Positions 1-9,582 of a stretch of DNA of 64,000 bases are shown piece after piece. A model generated the notes under the pieces. The model did no database searches. It was not told the origin of the DNA and saw only the letters and a list, made by a program, of their open reading frames with translations. The position numbers and the translations under genes were made by a program. Each line of letters opens with the position of its first letter. Position 1 is the first letter of the stretch. This DNA comes from Bacillota bacterium (lineage in GTDB: Bacteria; Bacillota; Clostridia; Peptostreptococcales; Anaerovoracaceae), in assembly GCA_017459895.1 (NCBI GenBank), contig JAFUCA010000006.1:1-64000 (forward strand). Reading direction: 5' to 3'.

Positions 1-141
1 GCTGCCCGCTGCCTCCATGATCTCATAGTTGACAAAGTTCTCGGAGGCGATCATCTCGATCTTCGTCTCCTGACGACCGATCTCCCGCCGGATCGATGCA
101 GCCACTTCCGGGTCTGCCTTCTCTAAATAGTTGAAATACAT
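1..141 (-). CDS. glyA: Serine hydroxymethyltransferase, N-terminal part (gene runs off the window)
   Basis: The 47 visible codons start MYFNYLEKADPEV and reach the family signature IASENFV, which is diagnostic for the PLP enzyme that interconverts serine and glycine while loading a one-carbon unit on tetrahydrofolate. The ATG at 141 is preceded by the ribosome site GGAGTG. The rest of the enzyme, including the PLP lysine, lies outside the window. It follows the pucR-like gene in the same direction with a 37-base gap, so it could be co-transcribed. A folate one-carbon role fits the formimino-folate pathway further along, but that link is inference. Confidence 0.85.
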   Translation of the reverse strand, partial: MYFNYLEKADPEVAASIRREIGRQETKIEMIASENFVNYEIMEAAGS

Positions 142-178
142 ACTTCACTCCTTTTGTATTGAAACTTACAATAATGGT

Positions 179-1747
179 CTAACTTACCGCCCGCTCCAGC
201 CGCTTCAGCGCCAGCGCCATGGTCAGCCCCGGAATGACCCGGTTGCCCGTGATCTCCACGCCCAGCATCTCGTTGATCTTCTTCAGCCGGTATTGAACGG
301 TGTTGGTGTGGATGTCCATGAACTCGGCGGTCTTGCCGCTGTTCATGCCCGCATCCAGCACGAAGGTCTCCAGCGTTTCCAAAAGCTGGCGGCCCTTGTG
401 ATCCGTGGCCTCCCGGAACGGATCCAGCAGCTCCGCGTAATTCTTCTTGACGAATCCCCCCTGGATCTGGATGTTGATGCAGTTGGACACCAGGGTCAGC
501 TCGTACTTGGTGAACACCCGCTTGTAGGGGAACACGCTCTGCACGAAGGACCAGCTCTCGTTGATCAGCTTGTAGGCATCCGCCGCCCCCTCAATGCTGC
601 CCAGGCCCGTCACATGAAAGATCCGGGCTTTGCGGCTCTCCTTCATCTTATTGAACAGGGTCACGCAGTCACCCTGCTGCTGCATCCGCAGGTTCTCGTC
701 CCCCACGTTCAGGATCATCCCATAGGTCTCGTCGTTCTCCGTTATCTTGAGGATCTCCAGGTCGGTCTTCTTCTCGAAATCTGCAAAGAGCTGGCCTTCG
801 GTGGTCTTGGCCAGTCCTTTGGAAAAGAACGCGCAGACGATGTCCGCGCCATCGATCTTGGCCTCCTCCTGCAGCGTATATGCCAGGGACTTGTTGCCCC
901 GGATCAGCGCCTTGATGAACTCGGACCGGGCATCCCGTTCGGGGGTGTATTTCCACATGCCCATGGCCAGGCGGATGATCTCCGCCAGCTTGGTGATCTC
1001 GCCGGCGGTATAGGAATCCTCGTTGTCCACGATGAACATGTAGTACTTCTCGCTGCCGATGGTCACCGGGCCCCAGTAGGTCAGCACGCCGTTGACATCG
1101 ATCAGGGTGTACACCCTGGAATCGCCCTCGACGCCCCGCTCCCGGCCCAGCCGGATCGCATCCTGTATCGTCGCCTGGTGCCGGGTCTCGATGGTCAGCA
1201 CCGGGTTGAAATCCTCGCTCAGAAGAATCAGCTGGAAGTCATTGTTGATGGCTGCTTCCTTCACTGCCGACTGGAAGTTGCTGTGCTTCTCGAAGTTCAA
1301 CAGGTGGAAGATAGTATTGCTGATCAGGCTGTTGCGGAAGTTGTCTCCGTACAGCACCCGGTCCATCACTGCGGTGATGGCCGCCGAATAGCCGGCGGTC
1401 TGGGGCATGATCAGCAGCGGCAGCTCTTCTTCCTCCGCCGCGCGGATGACCTGATCCTCCAGCTTGCGGACGGCTCCGCCGGTCCTGTACACCGCCAGCG
1501 CGGCGCAGCCCTGGGAAGCCGCCTGGCGGATCAGCGCGCACTGAGCCCCGGCGTCCTCGCGGACCCCCGCGAAGCTGGTGAGCAGGATCTCCGACTTCTC
1601 CGGCTTCTCCGCATCCATCTCTGCGGGATCCGCCGCGTCCAGCACGGAAATGCCCCGCACCTCGTTATTCAGTTCTGTCCTTCCTGCCGCGACCTGCGCG
1701 CCCTGAAAGGCGTCCAGCTTCAGACAGTCTTCTACGGTTACTTTCAC
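179..1747 (-). CDS. PucR-family transcriptional regulator
   Basis: A 522-residue protein with the PucR layout: an N-terminal sensor domain (about residues 1-125, beginning [18 protein letters not shown]), a degenerate central region, and a C-terminal helix-turn-helix (about 465-515) with the typical [12 protein letters not shown] segment. PucR proteins usually control purine, amino-acid or polyamine catabolism; the target here is unknown. The start codon is GTG at 1747, and it overlaps the ftsH stop by four bases (GTGA), so translation is probably coupled to ftsH. Pairing a PucR regulator with ftsH is not a textbook arrangement. Confidence 0.85.
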   Translation of the reverse strand: MKVTVEDCLKLDAFQGAQVAAGRTELNNEVRGISVLDAADPAEMDAEKPEKSEILLTSFAGVREDAGAQCALIRQAASQGCAALAVYRTGGAVRKLEDQVIRAAEEEELPLLIMPQTAGYSAAITAVMDRVLYGDNFRNSLISNTIFHLLNFEKHSNFQSAVKEAAINNDFQLILLSEDFNPVLTIETRHQATIQDAIRLGRERGVEGDSRVYTLIDVNGVLTYWGPVTIGSEKYYMFIVDNEDSYTAGEITKLAEIIRLAMGMWKYTPERDARSEFIKALIRGNKSLAYTLQEEAKIDGADIVCAFFSKGLAKTTEGQLFADFEKKTDLEILKITENDETYGMILNVGDENLRMQQQGDCVTLFNKMKESRKARIFHVTGLGSIEGAADAYKLINESWSFVQSVFPYKRVFTKYELTLVSNCINIQIQGGFVKKNYAELLDPFREATDHKGRQLLETLETFVLDAGMNSGKTAEFMDIHTNTVQYRLKKINEMLGVEITGNRVIPGLTMALALKRLERAVS

Positions 1748-4062
1748 TGGCGGTCATTCCCCTCTTCATCGTCTTCGGCCTCGTCAGCCTCGGTCTCTTC
1801 GTCGGCCGCGTCGGTTTCAGCTTCCGTCTCGTCGGCCTCAGCCGCTTCACCGTCGGTCTCATCCGCCTCGGCCTCGCCGGCTTCCTCAGCTTCCTCGGCT
1901 TCCGGCTCCTCCGCGGTCGCCGGCTCGTTCTCAGGCTCCGGGCCATCCTCGAGATCCGGGTCGTCCTCGATGTCCGGATCCTCCGGCGCCGGCTTCGCCA
2001 GCCTTTGCTCGTCCAGCGGCTTCGCCGTCATCGTGACGTCATCGTAGGTCATGACCTTTGGCTTGAAGCGGGCGTTCCGGCCCTGCTCCTCGATGGACTT
2101 TGCCAGATCGTTCAGTTTCTGGCGCTCGGCCTCCTCGCGCTCCTCGGCTTCCTTCTTCTTGCGGATCTTCTTCGCCTGACGGGCCTCCTGGCGGTTCTTC
2201 TTCTCCAGCTCCTCCATGTGACCCTTCAGCTCCTCGCCCAGCTCCTGGGGCGTCTTCTCTCCGTTGAACAGCGCCAGGAACTGCTCCCGGTCAAGGGTCT
2301 CAACGACCAGCAGCCCCTCGGCCACAGCCTTCAGCTGCTCCATATGCTCCTCCAGGATCGCCGTCGCAGCATCGTAAGCTTCCTCGATGATGGCCTTGAT
2401 CTCCTCGTCGATCTCGTTCGCCGTCTCCTCGGAATAATTCTGCCGCGTGGAGAAGTCTTTGCCGAGGAACACCTCATCCGATGAGCTGTAGTTGACCGGG
2501 CCCAGCTTCTCGCTGAAACCGTACTTGGTGACCATCTCTCTGGCCACATCCGTCGCCCGCTGGATGTCGTTGGAAGCGCCGGTGCTGATGTCGTCCAACG
2601 TCAGCTGCTCGGCGACACGGCCGCCCAGCAGGTGGATGATCATCTCCCGCATCTCTTCCTTGGTACCGTAGCTCTTGTCCTCCTCCGGCAGGGTCATGGT
2701 GAAGCCGCCGGCCATGCCTCTGGGAATGATCGTGATCTGATGCACCGGATCGGTCTTCGGCAGACAGTTGGCCACGACCGCGTGCCCCGCTTCGTGATAG
2801 GCAGTGAGCTTGCGTTCCTCTTCGTTGATGACCCGGCTCTTCTTCTCCGGTCCCGCGATGACCTTGGTGATGGCTTCCTCGATCTCGTCCATGCGGATCT
2901 GGATGCCGTTTCTCCTGGCCGCCAGCAGGGCCGCTTCGTTCAGCATATTCTCGATATCCGCCGGCGTGAAGCCAGGGGTTCTCCTGGCCAGCACCTTCAG
3001 ATCCACGCTGGGATCCAGCGGCTTGTTCTTCGAATGAACCTTGAAAATCTCTTCTCTTCCCACGATGTCCGGCCGGCCGATGACGATCTGCCGGTCGAAC
3101 CGTCCGGGTCTGAGCAGCGCCGGATCCAGCACGTCCGGACGGTTGGTTGCCGCCAGGATGATGATGCCGGTGTTCTCCGCGAATCCGTCCATTTCAACCA
3201 AAAGCTGGTTCAGCGTCTGTTCCCGCTCGTCGTGGCCGCCGCCCAGGCCCGCGCCGCGCTTACGTCCCACGGCGTCGCTCTCGTCGATGAAGACGATGCA
3301 CGGGGCGTTCTTCTTGGCCTGCTCGAACAGGTCCCGGACTCTGGACGCACCGACGCCGACGAACATTTCGACGAAATCGGAGCCGCTGATGGTAAAGAAC
3401 GGCACGCCCGCTTCTCCCGCGGTCGCCTTGGAAATATAGGTCTTGCCGGTTCCCGGCGGGCCCACCAGCAGGATTCCCTTCGGGATCCGCGCACCAAGGC
3501 TGTTGTACTTGGCGGGGTGTTTGAGGAAATCGACGATCTCCTCCAGTTCTTCCTTCTCCTCCTTCAGACCGGCAACGTCTTCAAAGGTGATCTTCTTCTG
3601 GTCGCCCTTCTGCAGCTTGGCCCGGCTTTTGCCAAAGGACATGGCCTTGCCGCCGCCGCCCTGCTGCTGCATGATGAACCAGAACAGGAAAATCATCAGT
3701 CCGACCATGATCAATGTGGGCAGCAGACTCAGCCAGATGGACTCCTTCTTCGGAGCCGGACTGGAAAGCTTCAATGTGCCGTCCTTGACCTGCGGCATGA
3801 TGTAATCTTCATAGATGAAACTCATGTCCACCGCGCTGTTGACATAAGTGTATACTTTGTCTCCGGACTTCAGCTCCGCCGTCAGCTGGGTCTCCTCCAC
3901 CCGGATGCTCTCCACCTCATTGCTCTTGAGGTAGCCGATCATCGTGGATTCCTTGACCTCCGTCATCTCCGGCGTACTGTCCAGATTAAAAAACCATATG
4001 AACCCGATAACGAGCGCGAATATGACGATCCATACGGTTAAATTTCTGCCTCTTTTATTCAA
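1744..4062 (-). CDS. ftsH: ATP-dependent zinc metalloprotease FtsH
   Basis: Membrane-anchored AAA+ protease that extracts and degrades membrane and short-lived cytosolic proteins. I see two membrane segments (near residues 9-25 and 115-135), Walker A GPPGTGKT, Walker B IVFIDE, the second region of homology ([20 protein letters not shown]) and the zinc site HEAGH. The start chosen is a TTG at 4062 with the ribosome site GGGAGG just upstream; a longer reading frame exists but lacks a site. The 772-residue product is longer than the usual 610-660 because of a charged tail, first Lys/Glu-rich, then very acidic with repeated EEA/DEA runs over the last 80 residues. The tail probably sits in the cytosol; its function is unknown. 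Confidence 0.95.
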   Translation of the reverse strand: MNKRGRNLTVWIVIFALVIGFIWFFNLDSTPEMTEVKESTMIGYLKSNEVESIRVEETQLTAELKSGDKVYTYVNSAVDMSFIYEDYIMPQVKDGTLKLSSPAPKKESIWLSLLPTLIMVGLMIFLFWFIMQQQGGGGKAMSFGKSRAKLQKGDQKKITFEDVAGLKEEKEELEEIVDFLKHPAKYNSLGARIPKGILLVGPPGTGKTYISKATAGEAGVPFFTISGSDFVEMFVGVGASRVRDLFEQAKKNAPCIVFIDESDAVGRKRGAGLGGGHDEREQTLNQLLVEMDGFAENTGIIILAATNRPDVLDPALLRPGRFDRQIVIGRPDIVGREEIFKVHSKNKPLDPSVDLKVLARRTPGFTPADIENMLNEAALLAARRNGIQIRMDEIEEAITKVIAGPEKKSRVINEEERKLTAYHEAGHAVVANCLPKTDPVHQITIIPRGMAGGFTMTLPEEDKSYGTKEEMREMIIHLLGGRVAEQLTLDDISTGASNDIQRATDVAREMVTKYGFSEKLGPVNYSSSDEVFLGKDFSTRQNYSEETANEIDEEIKAIIEEAYDAATAILEEHMEQLKAVAEGLLVVETLDREQFLALFNGEKTPQELGEELKGHMEELEKKNRQEARQAKKIRKKKEAEEREEAERQKLNDLAKSIEEQGRNARFKPKVMTYDDVTMTAKPLDEQRLAKPAPEDPDIEDDPDLEDGPEPENEPATAEEPEAEEAEEAGEAEADETDGEAAEADETEAETDAADEETEADEAEDDEEGNDRQ

Positions 4063-4089
4063 GCTCTGTTTCCTCCCTGAATTACTCCA

Positions 4090-4111
4090 TTTTTGTCGGC
4101 GCCGACAAAAA
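4090..4111. promoter_or_regulatory. Perfect 22-bp palindrome upstream of ftsH
   Basis: Two arms TTTTTGTCGGC and GCCGACAAAAA abut with no spacer. The site lies 28 bases upstream of the ftsH TTG start and just downstream of the minus-strand AT-rich block (4112-4140) that should hold the promoter, so it probably overlaps the transcription start. The symmetry and place fit an operator; the regulator is unknown. It could also fold as a 5' leader hairpin in the ftsH mRNA. Confidence 0.55.
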
Positions 4112-4231
4112 TACAATGTAATTCTATCATGCAAGAACAAATAATTCAACGCTCTCAGGTGTAGATTCTGTGAAATCTGCGCTTTTTCAGTCATGATTGC
4201 ATTCCGCTGCCATTTCCCGTAAACTATAGCC

Positions 4232-4549
4232 ATGAGCAGAGCATTTGTAACCGACAAAGAAGATTGGGCCTATTGTGCAAAGGCTGGCGAGCGCTGTATG
4301 CACGCAGAGCCGGGCAAGGACTGTCGAAGAACGGACTGCGCGCACTATCACCGCCAGGCCGCGCCCATTTCCGATGCGGACGCACCCGGCCTGCGGATCG
4401 TCGCCCGGCGGAAGAAACAGCCCGCTTGGGAAGGTCGCCCGGCGGCGAAAAGCGAGGCCGGAAACGGTGCGAACCCTGGTGGGAAGACCCGCCGCGCCAA
4501 CATAAAAATGCCCCGCAAGTGGGGTGGCCGCAGCGGGAATATTTTTTAG
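4232..4549 (+). CDS. Small cysteine-containing hypothetical protein
   Basis: A 105-residue protein starting [15 protein letters not shown]. The N-terminal third has regularly placed cysteines (YC, RCM, DC, DC within residues 14-37) and a nearby histidine, which suggests a small zinc- or metal-binding module, while the rest is basic and rich in Arg, Gly and Ala. It is divergent from ftsH and precedes the C39-like gene by 32 bases, probably in one transcript. I recognise the Cys-spaced N-terminus as the kind of short conserved protein seen in Clostridia but cannot name a family. The dispersed word GCAAAGGCTGG lies in it (4277-4287). Confidence 0.6.
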   Translation: MSRAFVTDKEDWAYCAKAGERCMHAEPGKDCRRTDCAHYHRQAAPISDADAPGLRIVARRKKQPAWEGRPAAKSEAGNGANPGGKTRRANIKMPRKWGGRSGNIF

Positions 4550-4581
4550 ACCCCCTTAGTCCTAAAGGGAGGCAGCGGATC

Positions 4582-5448
4582 ATGGAACTAAGCTGCAACA
4601 ATGTTACCTATCGTTTCCCGGACGAGGCGCTTACCGGAACGGACGCTCCGGTCACGGAAGCGGTGGTACTGCGGCCGGCCGACCCGTCGGCGACCGATTC
4701 CGCAGGCATCACCTCGGCAGCGGCGGCCGCGAAGGCTTTGCCGGCTGAGCTGCACTATCACATCTACGCCCAGCGGCGACAGGGAAGCCGCTACCTCGCA
4801 GCCCACGGCTGCTCGCTTTGCGCGCTGGCAAGCCTGATCGGCGCAGTGCCCGCACCGGATGCGCCAGCCTTTGCATCGAATGAGGAGGCTGCGGAGATTC
4901 TGATGAGTCTGGAGGCAGCCCGAAATGCATTGCTGGGAGATCGCAGGCGGCAGCTACTCAGACTGCGGCCGTCGAAACTGGCAGGACCGCACACGTTGAA
5001 ACTGCGCGGTCCGCTGGCCCGCTCCGCGCGCATGCCGCTGAACATCGCCGGCGTTTACCGGATTCTGCAGTTGTTTATGGACGCGGAATATCTTGATTCC
5101 GGAGCGGAGAAGGATCCGGCAACGGACCAGCGGATCCGGACGTTTATTACTGACCGCGCCAGCCGGGGCATTCCTGTTCTGGCCACCGGCAAATCCATCC
5201 CTTCCCTCAGCGGCGCGCCCCTCTGCCCCCGCAGCGCCCACACGTTCCTGATCATCGGCATGAAGGATCCCTCTACTTTAATCGTTGCTGACTCCGCCGG
5301 CCTGAACGACGAACGGATCAAATTCGTGAATGTTGACACCGTCATTTCCGGAGTCCTGAGCTCCGGGATCCGGACCGCATTAAAAAAAGGTCAATACTAC
5401 TACCATCGTTTTCACGATGGCGGCTTGCTGTCGCCGCGGGAGTTCTGA
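4582..5448 (+). CDS. Putative C39-like cysteine peptidase
   Basis: A 288-residue protein. Starting at ATG 4582 (ribosome site AAAGGGAGG) gives MELSCNNVTYRFPDE. The pattern HGCSLCALASL (near residue 76) places a candidate catalytic Cys at the head of a helix, HTFLIIGM (near 235) a histidine, and VADSAG a following Asp, as in the peptidase C39-like (PF13529) fold. No signal peptide is visible, so it may act inside the cell or belong to a protein that has lost export. The middle (about 105-160) is Arg/Leu rich and not typical of the family. The substrate is unknown. Confidence 0.6.
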   Translation: MELSCNNVTYRFPDEALTGTDAPVTEAVVLRPADPSATDSAGITSAAAAAKALPAELHYHIYAQRRQGSRYLAAHGCSLCALASLIGAVPAPDAPAFASNEEAAEILMSLEAARNALLGDRRRQLLRLRPSKLAGPHTLKLRGPLARSARMPLNIAGVYRILQLFMDAEYLDSGAEKDPATDQRIRTFITDRASRGIPVLATGKSIPSLSGAPLCPRSAHTFLIIGMKDPSTLIVADSAGLNDERIKFVNVDTVISGVLSSGIRTALKKGQYYYHRFHDGGLLSPREF

Positions 5449-5469
5449 TCCTGGTTTCGCAATATCCGG

Positions 5470-5668
5470 GATTCCTTATTTTGCCCACGTATTCCCTATT
5501 AAATAAGGAATCTTAGTTGATTTACACCCCGGAGGCGTCCTTCTGAAGGCACGGATTCCTTCGAATTCCTTAAAAAGCGCTCTGATACAGACTGTTTTAA
5601 GGAATCGAAAACCGAGCCACGAGGGAATTCCTTAATATCAAGGGAATTGTGCAGGGATTTAAGGAATT
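5470..5668. repeat. Array of three 43-bp inverted-repeat modules, arm word ATTCCTTA
   Basis: Between the convergent C39-like gene and tilS. Modules at 5470-5512, 5564-5606 and 5626-5668 each have ATTCCTTA on the left, a 25-base centre and TAAGGAAT on the right. The outermost arm base changes symmetrically (G/C in the first, A/T in the third), which keeps the pairing. The right end runs into CCGGTTAT, also seen at the single module at 43861-43919. Function unknown; the loop is too large for an ordinary terminator. Confidence 0.8.
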
Positions 5669-5683
5669 CCGGTTATCGGTTCT

Positions 5684-6847
5684 TTAAGATATAATGACCC
5701 GGCCTTTCTTCACGGTCAGGCGATGCCCCCGGGGAAACTCGACGGTCTTCGGGGCTTGCTTTTTAGAAATGATCGCGTCTGCTGCACGCAGTCGCTCTTC
5801 GGAAATGTCGCTGGTGAGGCCTGCTTCCATGAATGCTCTCGCGACGACCCGGTGGCGGATGGCCTCGGGGAGATCCGCCAGGCCCTGCCGGTCCAGCACG
5901 ATCGGGGCGCCATGTTCGACAGTATCACCCTCGCCAGCTCCGACACCTGCCTCGCTCCCATCCGCAGCCGCACTGGTCTGCCGCAGCTGTCCATACGCCT
6001 CCTTGGCTTTCTGCCACAGGTATTCTTTGTCCGCGGCGGCGATCCGGGAAAGGCGGGCCAGAGCGCTGATGATGTTCGGGTTGTACTCATGCAGCAGCGG
6101 CAGGACTTCCAGCCGGATCCGGTTCCTCGTATAGATAGGCTCATGATTGGTATGATCGATGACAGGATGCAGATCGTTGTCATCACAGTACTGTTCGATC
6201 TCGGAGCGGGGCACGTCCAAAAGGGGCCGGATGACCGGGATTCCCTGTTCAGATCGCTTATAGGCGATGCCCGATAAGCCGTCTGTTCCGGTGCCCCGCA
6301 GGATCCGGTGCAGGATGGTTTCCGCCTGGTCGTTGGCGTTCTGAGCCACAGCGATTCTGACGCGCGGGTCGTCCTGCATCGCCGCTTCCCGGGTCAGCTC
6401 CCCGCCCGCAATCTCTTGGGCCATCTTCCCGCCCGCAATCTCCCGCGCCACGCACACGAAAGCATCGTACCGGGCTTTGCGGCCGGCTTCTTCCGAGGTC
6501 ATTCCCAGTTCCCGCGCCATAGCGTTCACATCCACAACAAACGACCGGCAGAGGGTTACCCGGCTGCCGGGAGCCGGCCCCGCGCCGGCTCCACCTCCGG
6601 CCCTCCTGCCCGCTTCCGCGCACAGCTTCTCGACATAGGCCTGGTCCCGCTCCGCATCCCCGGGGCGGAACTGATGATTGATGTGCACCGGATGGATCGT
6701 CAGATCCAGCTCCGCCGCCAGCCTTTGCAGCACGTGAAAGAGGCAGACCGAATCCGGTCCGCCGGAAAGCCCGAGGACGATTTGGTCGCCGGTATGGATC
6801 AGGTCGTGATCCTGAATCGTTTTTCGCACGGTATCGATCAGTGCCAT
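5684..6847 (-). CDS. tilS: tRNA(Ile)-lysidine synthase TilS
   Basis: Modifies C34 of the AUA-reading isoleucine tRNA with lysine, using ATP. The PP-loop SGGPDS (residues 29-34) and the following HINHQFR segment are clear, and the C-terminal EFPRGHRLTVKKGRVIIS resembles the end of the TilS substrate domain. At 387 residues it is between short and full-length TilS. Two odd insertions stand out: a Gly/Ala/Pro stretch near residue 82-96 and a tandem IAGG-containing piece near 135-158. The start ATG at 6847 has GGGAG nine bases upstream. Confidence 0.92.
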   Translation of the reverse strand: MALIDTVRKTIQDHDLIHTGDQIVLGLSGGPDSVCLFHVLQRLAAELDLTIHPVHINHQFRPGDAERDQAYVEKLCAEAGRRAGGGAGAGPAPGSRVTLCRSFVVDVNAMARELGMTSEEAGRKARYDAFVCVAREIAGGKMAQEIAGGELTREAAMQDDPRVRIAVAQNANDQAETILHRILRGTGTDGLSGIAYKRSEQGIPVIRPLLDVPRSEIEQYCDDNDLHPVIDHTNHEPIYTRNRIRLEVLPLLHEYNPNIISALARLSRIAAADKEYLWQKAKEAYGQLRQTSAAADGSEAGVGAGEGDTVEHGAPIVLDRQGLADLPEAIRHRVVARAFMEAGLTSDISEERLRAADAIISKKQAPKTVEFPRGHRLTVKKGRVIIS

Positions 6848-7678
6848 ATCACATTACTCCCTGCCTGACACTATTTTATATTTATTGGTACGCTTTTGCA
6901 ACGTCTGCTGCAGCCGGGGCACTTAGATATGCTTTCAAGGATACCCGCCGGCAGATTCTCTCCGCGGCAGATGTGCGACGACTCTGTCCAATAACAACTT
7001 TTTTATAGGCATTTTTGATGCATGCGGATCAAAAGCTCATACATTTTGGGATCCTTTTGGGACAAATCTTCGATTTCATACATTGGCGCATGGGAGGTTG
7101 TCCCGTTTTTTCTAATTTATGAGTTCGATTGGACCGAGATAGAGCATATGGATCGAACCGGCGAAAAAAAAGCGGCGTTTCGTTCCGTCATCGTCAAAAA
7201 AGCCAAATCTTAGTTCCGTTTCGTACCGCTGATTCAGATAACGACAGCGTCAGTCTGCAACAATCGTTCTTGTTCCTCATATGAGAGGGAGCCGTGGGCA
7301 ACTGGTTCACAAGCGGTGGGCAGTTGATGCATCGCCGTGCTTGAGCCTGGCGCCCGCCTGAAAAGTAACTTTCAGGTAGTACAATTGTACTTCCTTCGGC
7401 ATCACCTGTGGGAAATTCTGTCAGGAAAAGTGGTACAAACATACTACCCGGCAAAACACAAAAGAAGTGCCCCGCGGGATCTATCGCCGGACACTTCCCA
7501 TTCTTACGCCAATCGAATTTCACCGATCAGATCGGCTCGCACCAGGGCCTCAGCCGTAACTCCAGCCGCCGCCGCAGCTCCAACCGCAGCCCCTGCCGCA
7601 ACAACAAGCGCCGCCGCAGCTCCAACCACAGCCGCAACAACAAGCGCAACTGCTGCCACAGCCGCCTGCCTCAGCCGC
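6848..7678. other. 831-bp intergenic stretch: repeat element plus unassigned sequence
   Basis: The first part is the tilS promoter region and the J element (6985-7232). From 7233 to 7678 I see no convincing gene. A minus-strand frame at 7504-7704 encodes an Ala/Val-rich 66-residue peptide built on a partly duplicated DNA segment (7559-7650) and overlaps the end of the esterase remnant; it could be a small membrane peptide or an artefact of the repeat. A run of C and G around 7470 has no clear terminator form. Confidence 0.5.
6985..7232. repeat. Intergenic element J, copy 1
   Basis: About 245 bp that reappears in reverse complement at 17463-17712. Shared blocks include GTCCAATAACAAC, TTTTGATGCATG, GGATCC followed by GGGACAAAT, GATTGGACCGAGA, GAGCATATGGATCGAACC, GTTTCGTTCCG and CGTTTCGTACCG. 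Inside are inverted pairs GGGACAA/TTGTCCC (7059-7104) and GTTCGAT/ATCGAAC (7123-7158). Conservation is patchy along the length, as expected for a structured or protein-binding element rather than a gene. Confidence 0.75.
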
Positions 7679-9016
7679 TTATTTCTCCCCGTTCGGACGG
7701 ACATTCAGCAGCTCCCGCTGCGCCTGCCGCGGATCCTTCTCCAGGGACCAGGTCTCACCCATGACCATCGTACTGCGGTCAGCGGCGTCGTATACGGTCC
7801 ACTCCGGGATCAGCTCGTTGTTCGGATCTCCAGCCTTTGCGAAATGGTAGTAGGCGGACATCATCATGGGCTGCAGATCAGCCGGGAGCTTCGCTGGATC
7901 CCCCGAGAGCTCATTGTAGCCGTCATCGGTATTGCCCAGACCGAAGAGCATTCCCATGGAGTGCTGGGGCCGGTCGTAGGGCGAGATCTCCGGCTCCATG
8001 CCGTTGGCCTCACAGTAGCCGGCGATATCCTCGGCCGCCGGGCAGTAGGTCCAGAAGTAGGCGTAGGTGTCGGTGTACCCGGAGAGCGCTTCCGCTTCAT
8101 ATTCCGTACCCTGCACGTAGATCACATCGTTGTACAGATCCACCGCTGCCTTCACCGGATCTTCGTCCGTCGCGAGGAACGCATCCCAGTCGATCGCCGG
8201 AGTGCCGTCCTTTTTCACCGGATTGATATAGTACGGGACCTCCGCCGCGTAGTCCGTTCCCGCATCCGAAGACTTGGCCGCAATGTAGTTTTCCCAGACA
8301 GCCTCCGGGTCCTCCCAGAGATCGCCCTCTTCGCTCTCCCAGTCGTAGGCCGCCCAGTCGTTCTCGCCGCTCATGCAGCCGATCATGACCTTGACGCCCT
8401 TTGCGCTGCCATCCCGGATCCGGTCCCACCAGTCGGTCGGGATGATCTCACCGTCAGCATAGATCAGCCCCAGACCCTGCAAATTCTCAAAATACTGGTC
8501 CAGTCCGTTATCCTTGATGTCGGTGTCAGACAGAGCCAGAAATTCATCCAGCGTTTTGACCCCGAAAAGATCAAAGATCATCTGCGCTTCTTCCTGTTTT
8601 TTCTCCAGTGTACAGCCCGCCACCTGAGGCGCGCCGGACTCGATGATAGCCTTCTGAAAATACTGCGTCGCATCCTGCCCCTTCGCCAGCATATAGGAAA
8701 TCGCCATGCCGCCGCAGGACTGGCCGCAGACCGTCACATTGCCCGGATCCCCGCCGAAGCCTTCAATGTTCTCACTGATCCACTTCAGTGCCTGGATCTG
8801 ATCCAGCAGGTGCAGATTGACGGCACTGGCGTACTCGTCCGTGTATCCTTCCAGATCCTTCAGGTAGATGTTGCCGAACAGATTGGTCCGGTAGTTGATG
8901 CTGACGAACACCACGTCCTCACCCTCCGGGACATTCCGTACGAAGCTGTCACCCTCGTACATCGGATCGGTACTCTTCATGACTTCATTGTAGAGCGACG
9001 GACCCCGGGAGGCCAT
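7679..9016 (-). pseudogene. Type-B carboxylesterase, 5'-truncated
   Basis: The 445 residues match the para-nitrobenzyl esterase/carboxylesterase family from SINYRTN onward, including the nucleophile elbow GQSCGG (usual form GESAGG) and the IIESGAPQ strand. The first 100 or so residues of the family, with the HGG oxyanion segment, are missing: the frame begins MASRGPSLYNEVMKSTDPMY directly beside the LuxR remnant. There is no ribosome site at the ATG. With the oxyanion residues gone I expect no normal activity. It ends in unassigned DNA 5' of element J. Confidence 0.7.
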
Positions 9017-9027
9017 TACCCAGGTGG

Positions 9028-9582
9028 CTAGTTTTTCAGATTAATGATATAGATGAGCTCCATCCGGCTGCTGACGCCGGTCTTTTCATAGATGTTCTGC
9101 AGATGCTTCTTGACCGTATTGCGGGAAATGAACAGCGCCTCCGCGATCTCCGGGTTGTTCTTTCCCTCGTAGACCAGGCGCAGGACATCCAGCTCCCGGA
9201 CGGTCAGACCGTGCTGCATCGCGGCAAGTTCCAGAAGATCCGGCGCCTCCGCCTCCTCATCATGCAAAGGCTGGCCCTGCGCGGGTTTCCCCTCCGGGGC
9301 CCCGCCAGCCTTTGCAGAAGAATCCGGATAGAACAGTGGGCTGAAATCCTCCCGGAACAGGAACAGGAACGTCGCCAGGCCCATGAGAAACACGGCGGGC
9401 GCCGTTGTGTCCGGGATCCCCTCCGTCCAGGCGGAGATGAACCGTCCGGTGTAGAGACCCCCGTCCACGATCTGCTGCATGATGTCCCAGAGGCAGAAAA
9501 TCACCGAAACGAACCCGACGTAGCGCTGACGCCGGGAGCTGGTGGTGACGCGGAGGGCCTGTTCCAGCACGCGGTGGCTCAT
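9028..9582 (-). pseudogene. LuxR-type membrane regulator, C-terminal part
   Basis: The last 65 residues form a clear LuxR/GerE helix-turn-helix (LTVRELDVLRLVYEGKNNPE, then ISRNTVKKHLQNIYEKTGVS). Upstream are two hydrophobic segments (VGFVSVIFCLWDI and PAVFLMGLATFLFLF) joined to a Gly/Pro-rich linker holding two copies of the dispersed word in opposite orientation (9264, 9305). Only about two membrane segments remain where the multi-TM LuxR family has several, and the frame upstream runs antisense through the esterase fragment. So the gene is broken near 9545-9582. Confidence 0.6.

Noticed and set aside
131-2047. Plus-strand frame with a Ser-rich end opposite the regulator and ftsH
   Set aside because: Mirror of the acidic ftsH tail and PucR gene; no start signal.
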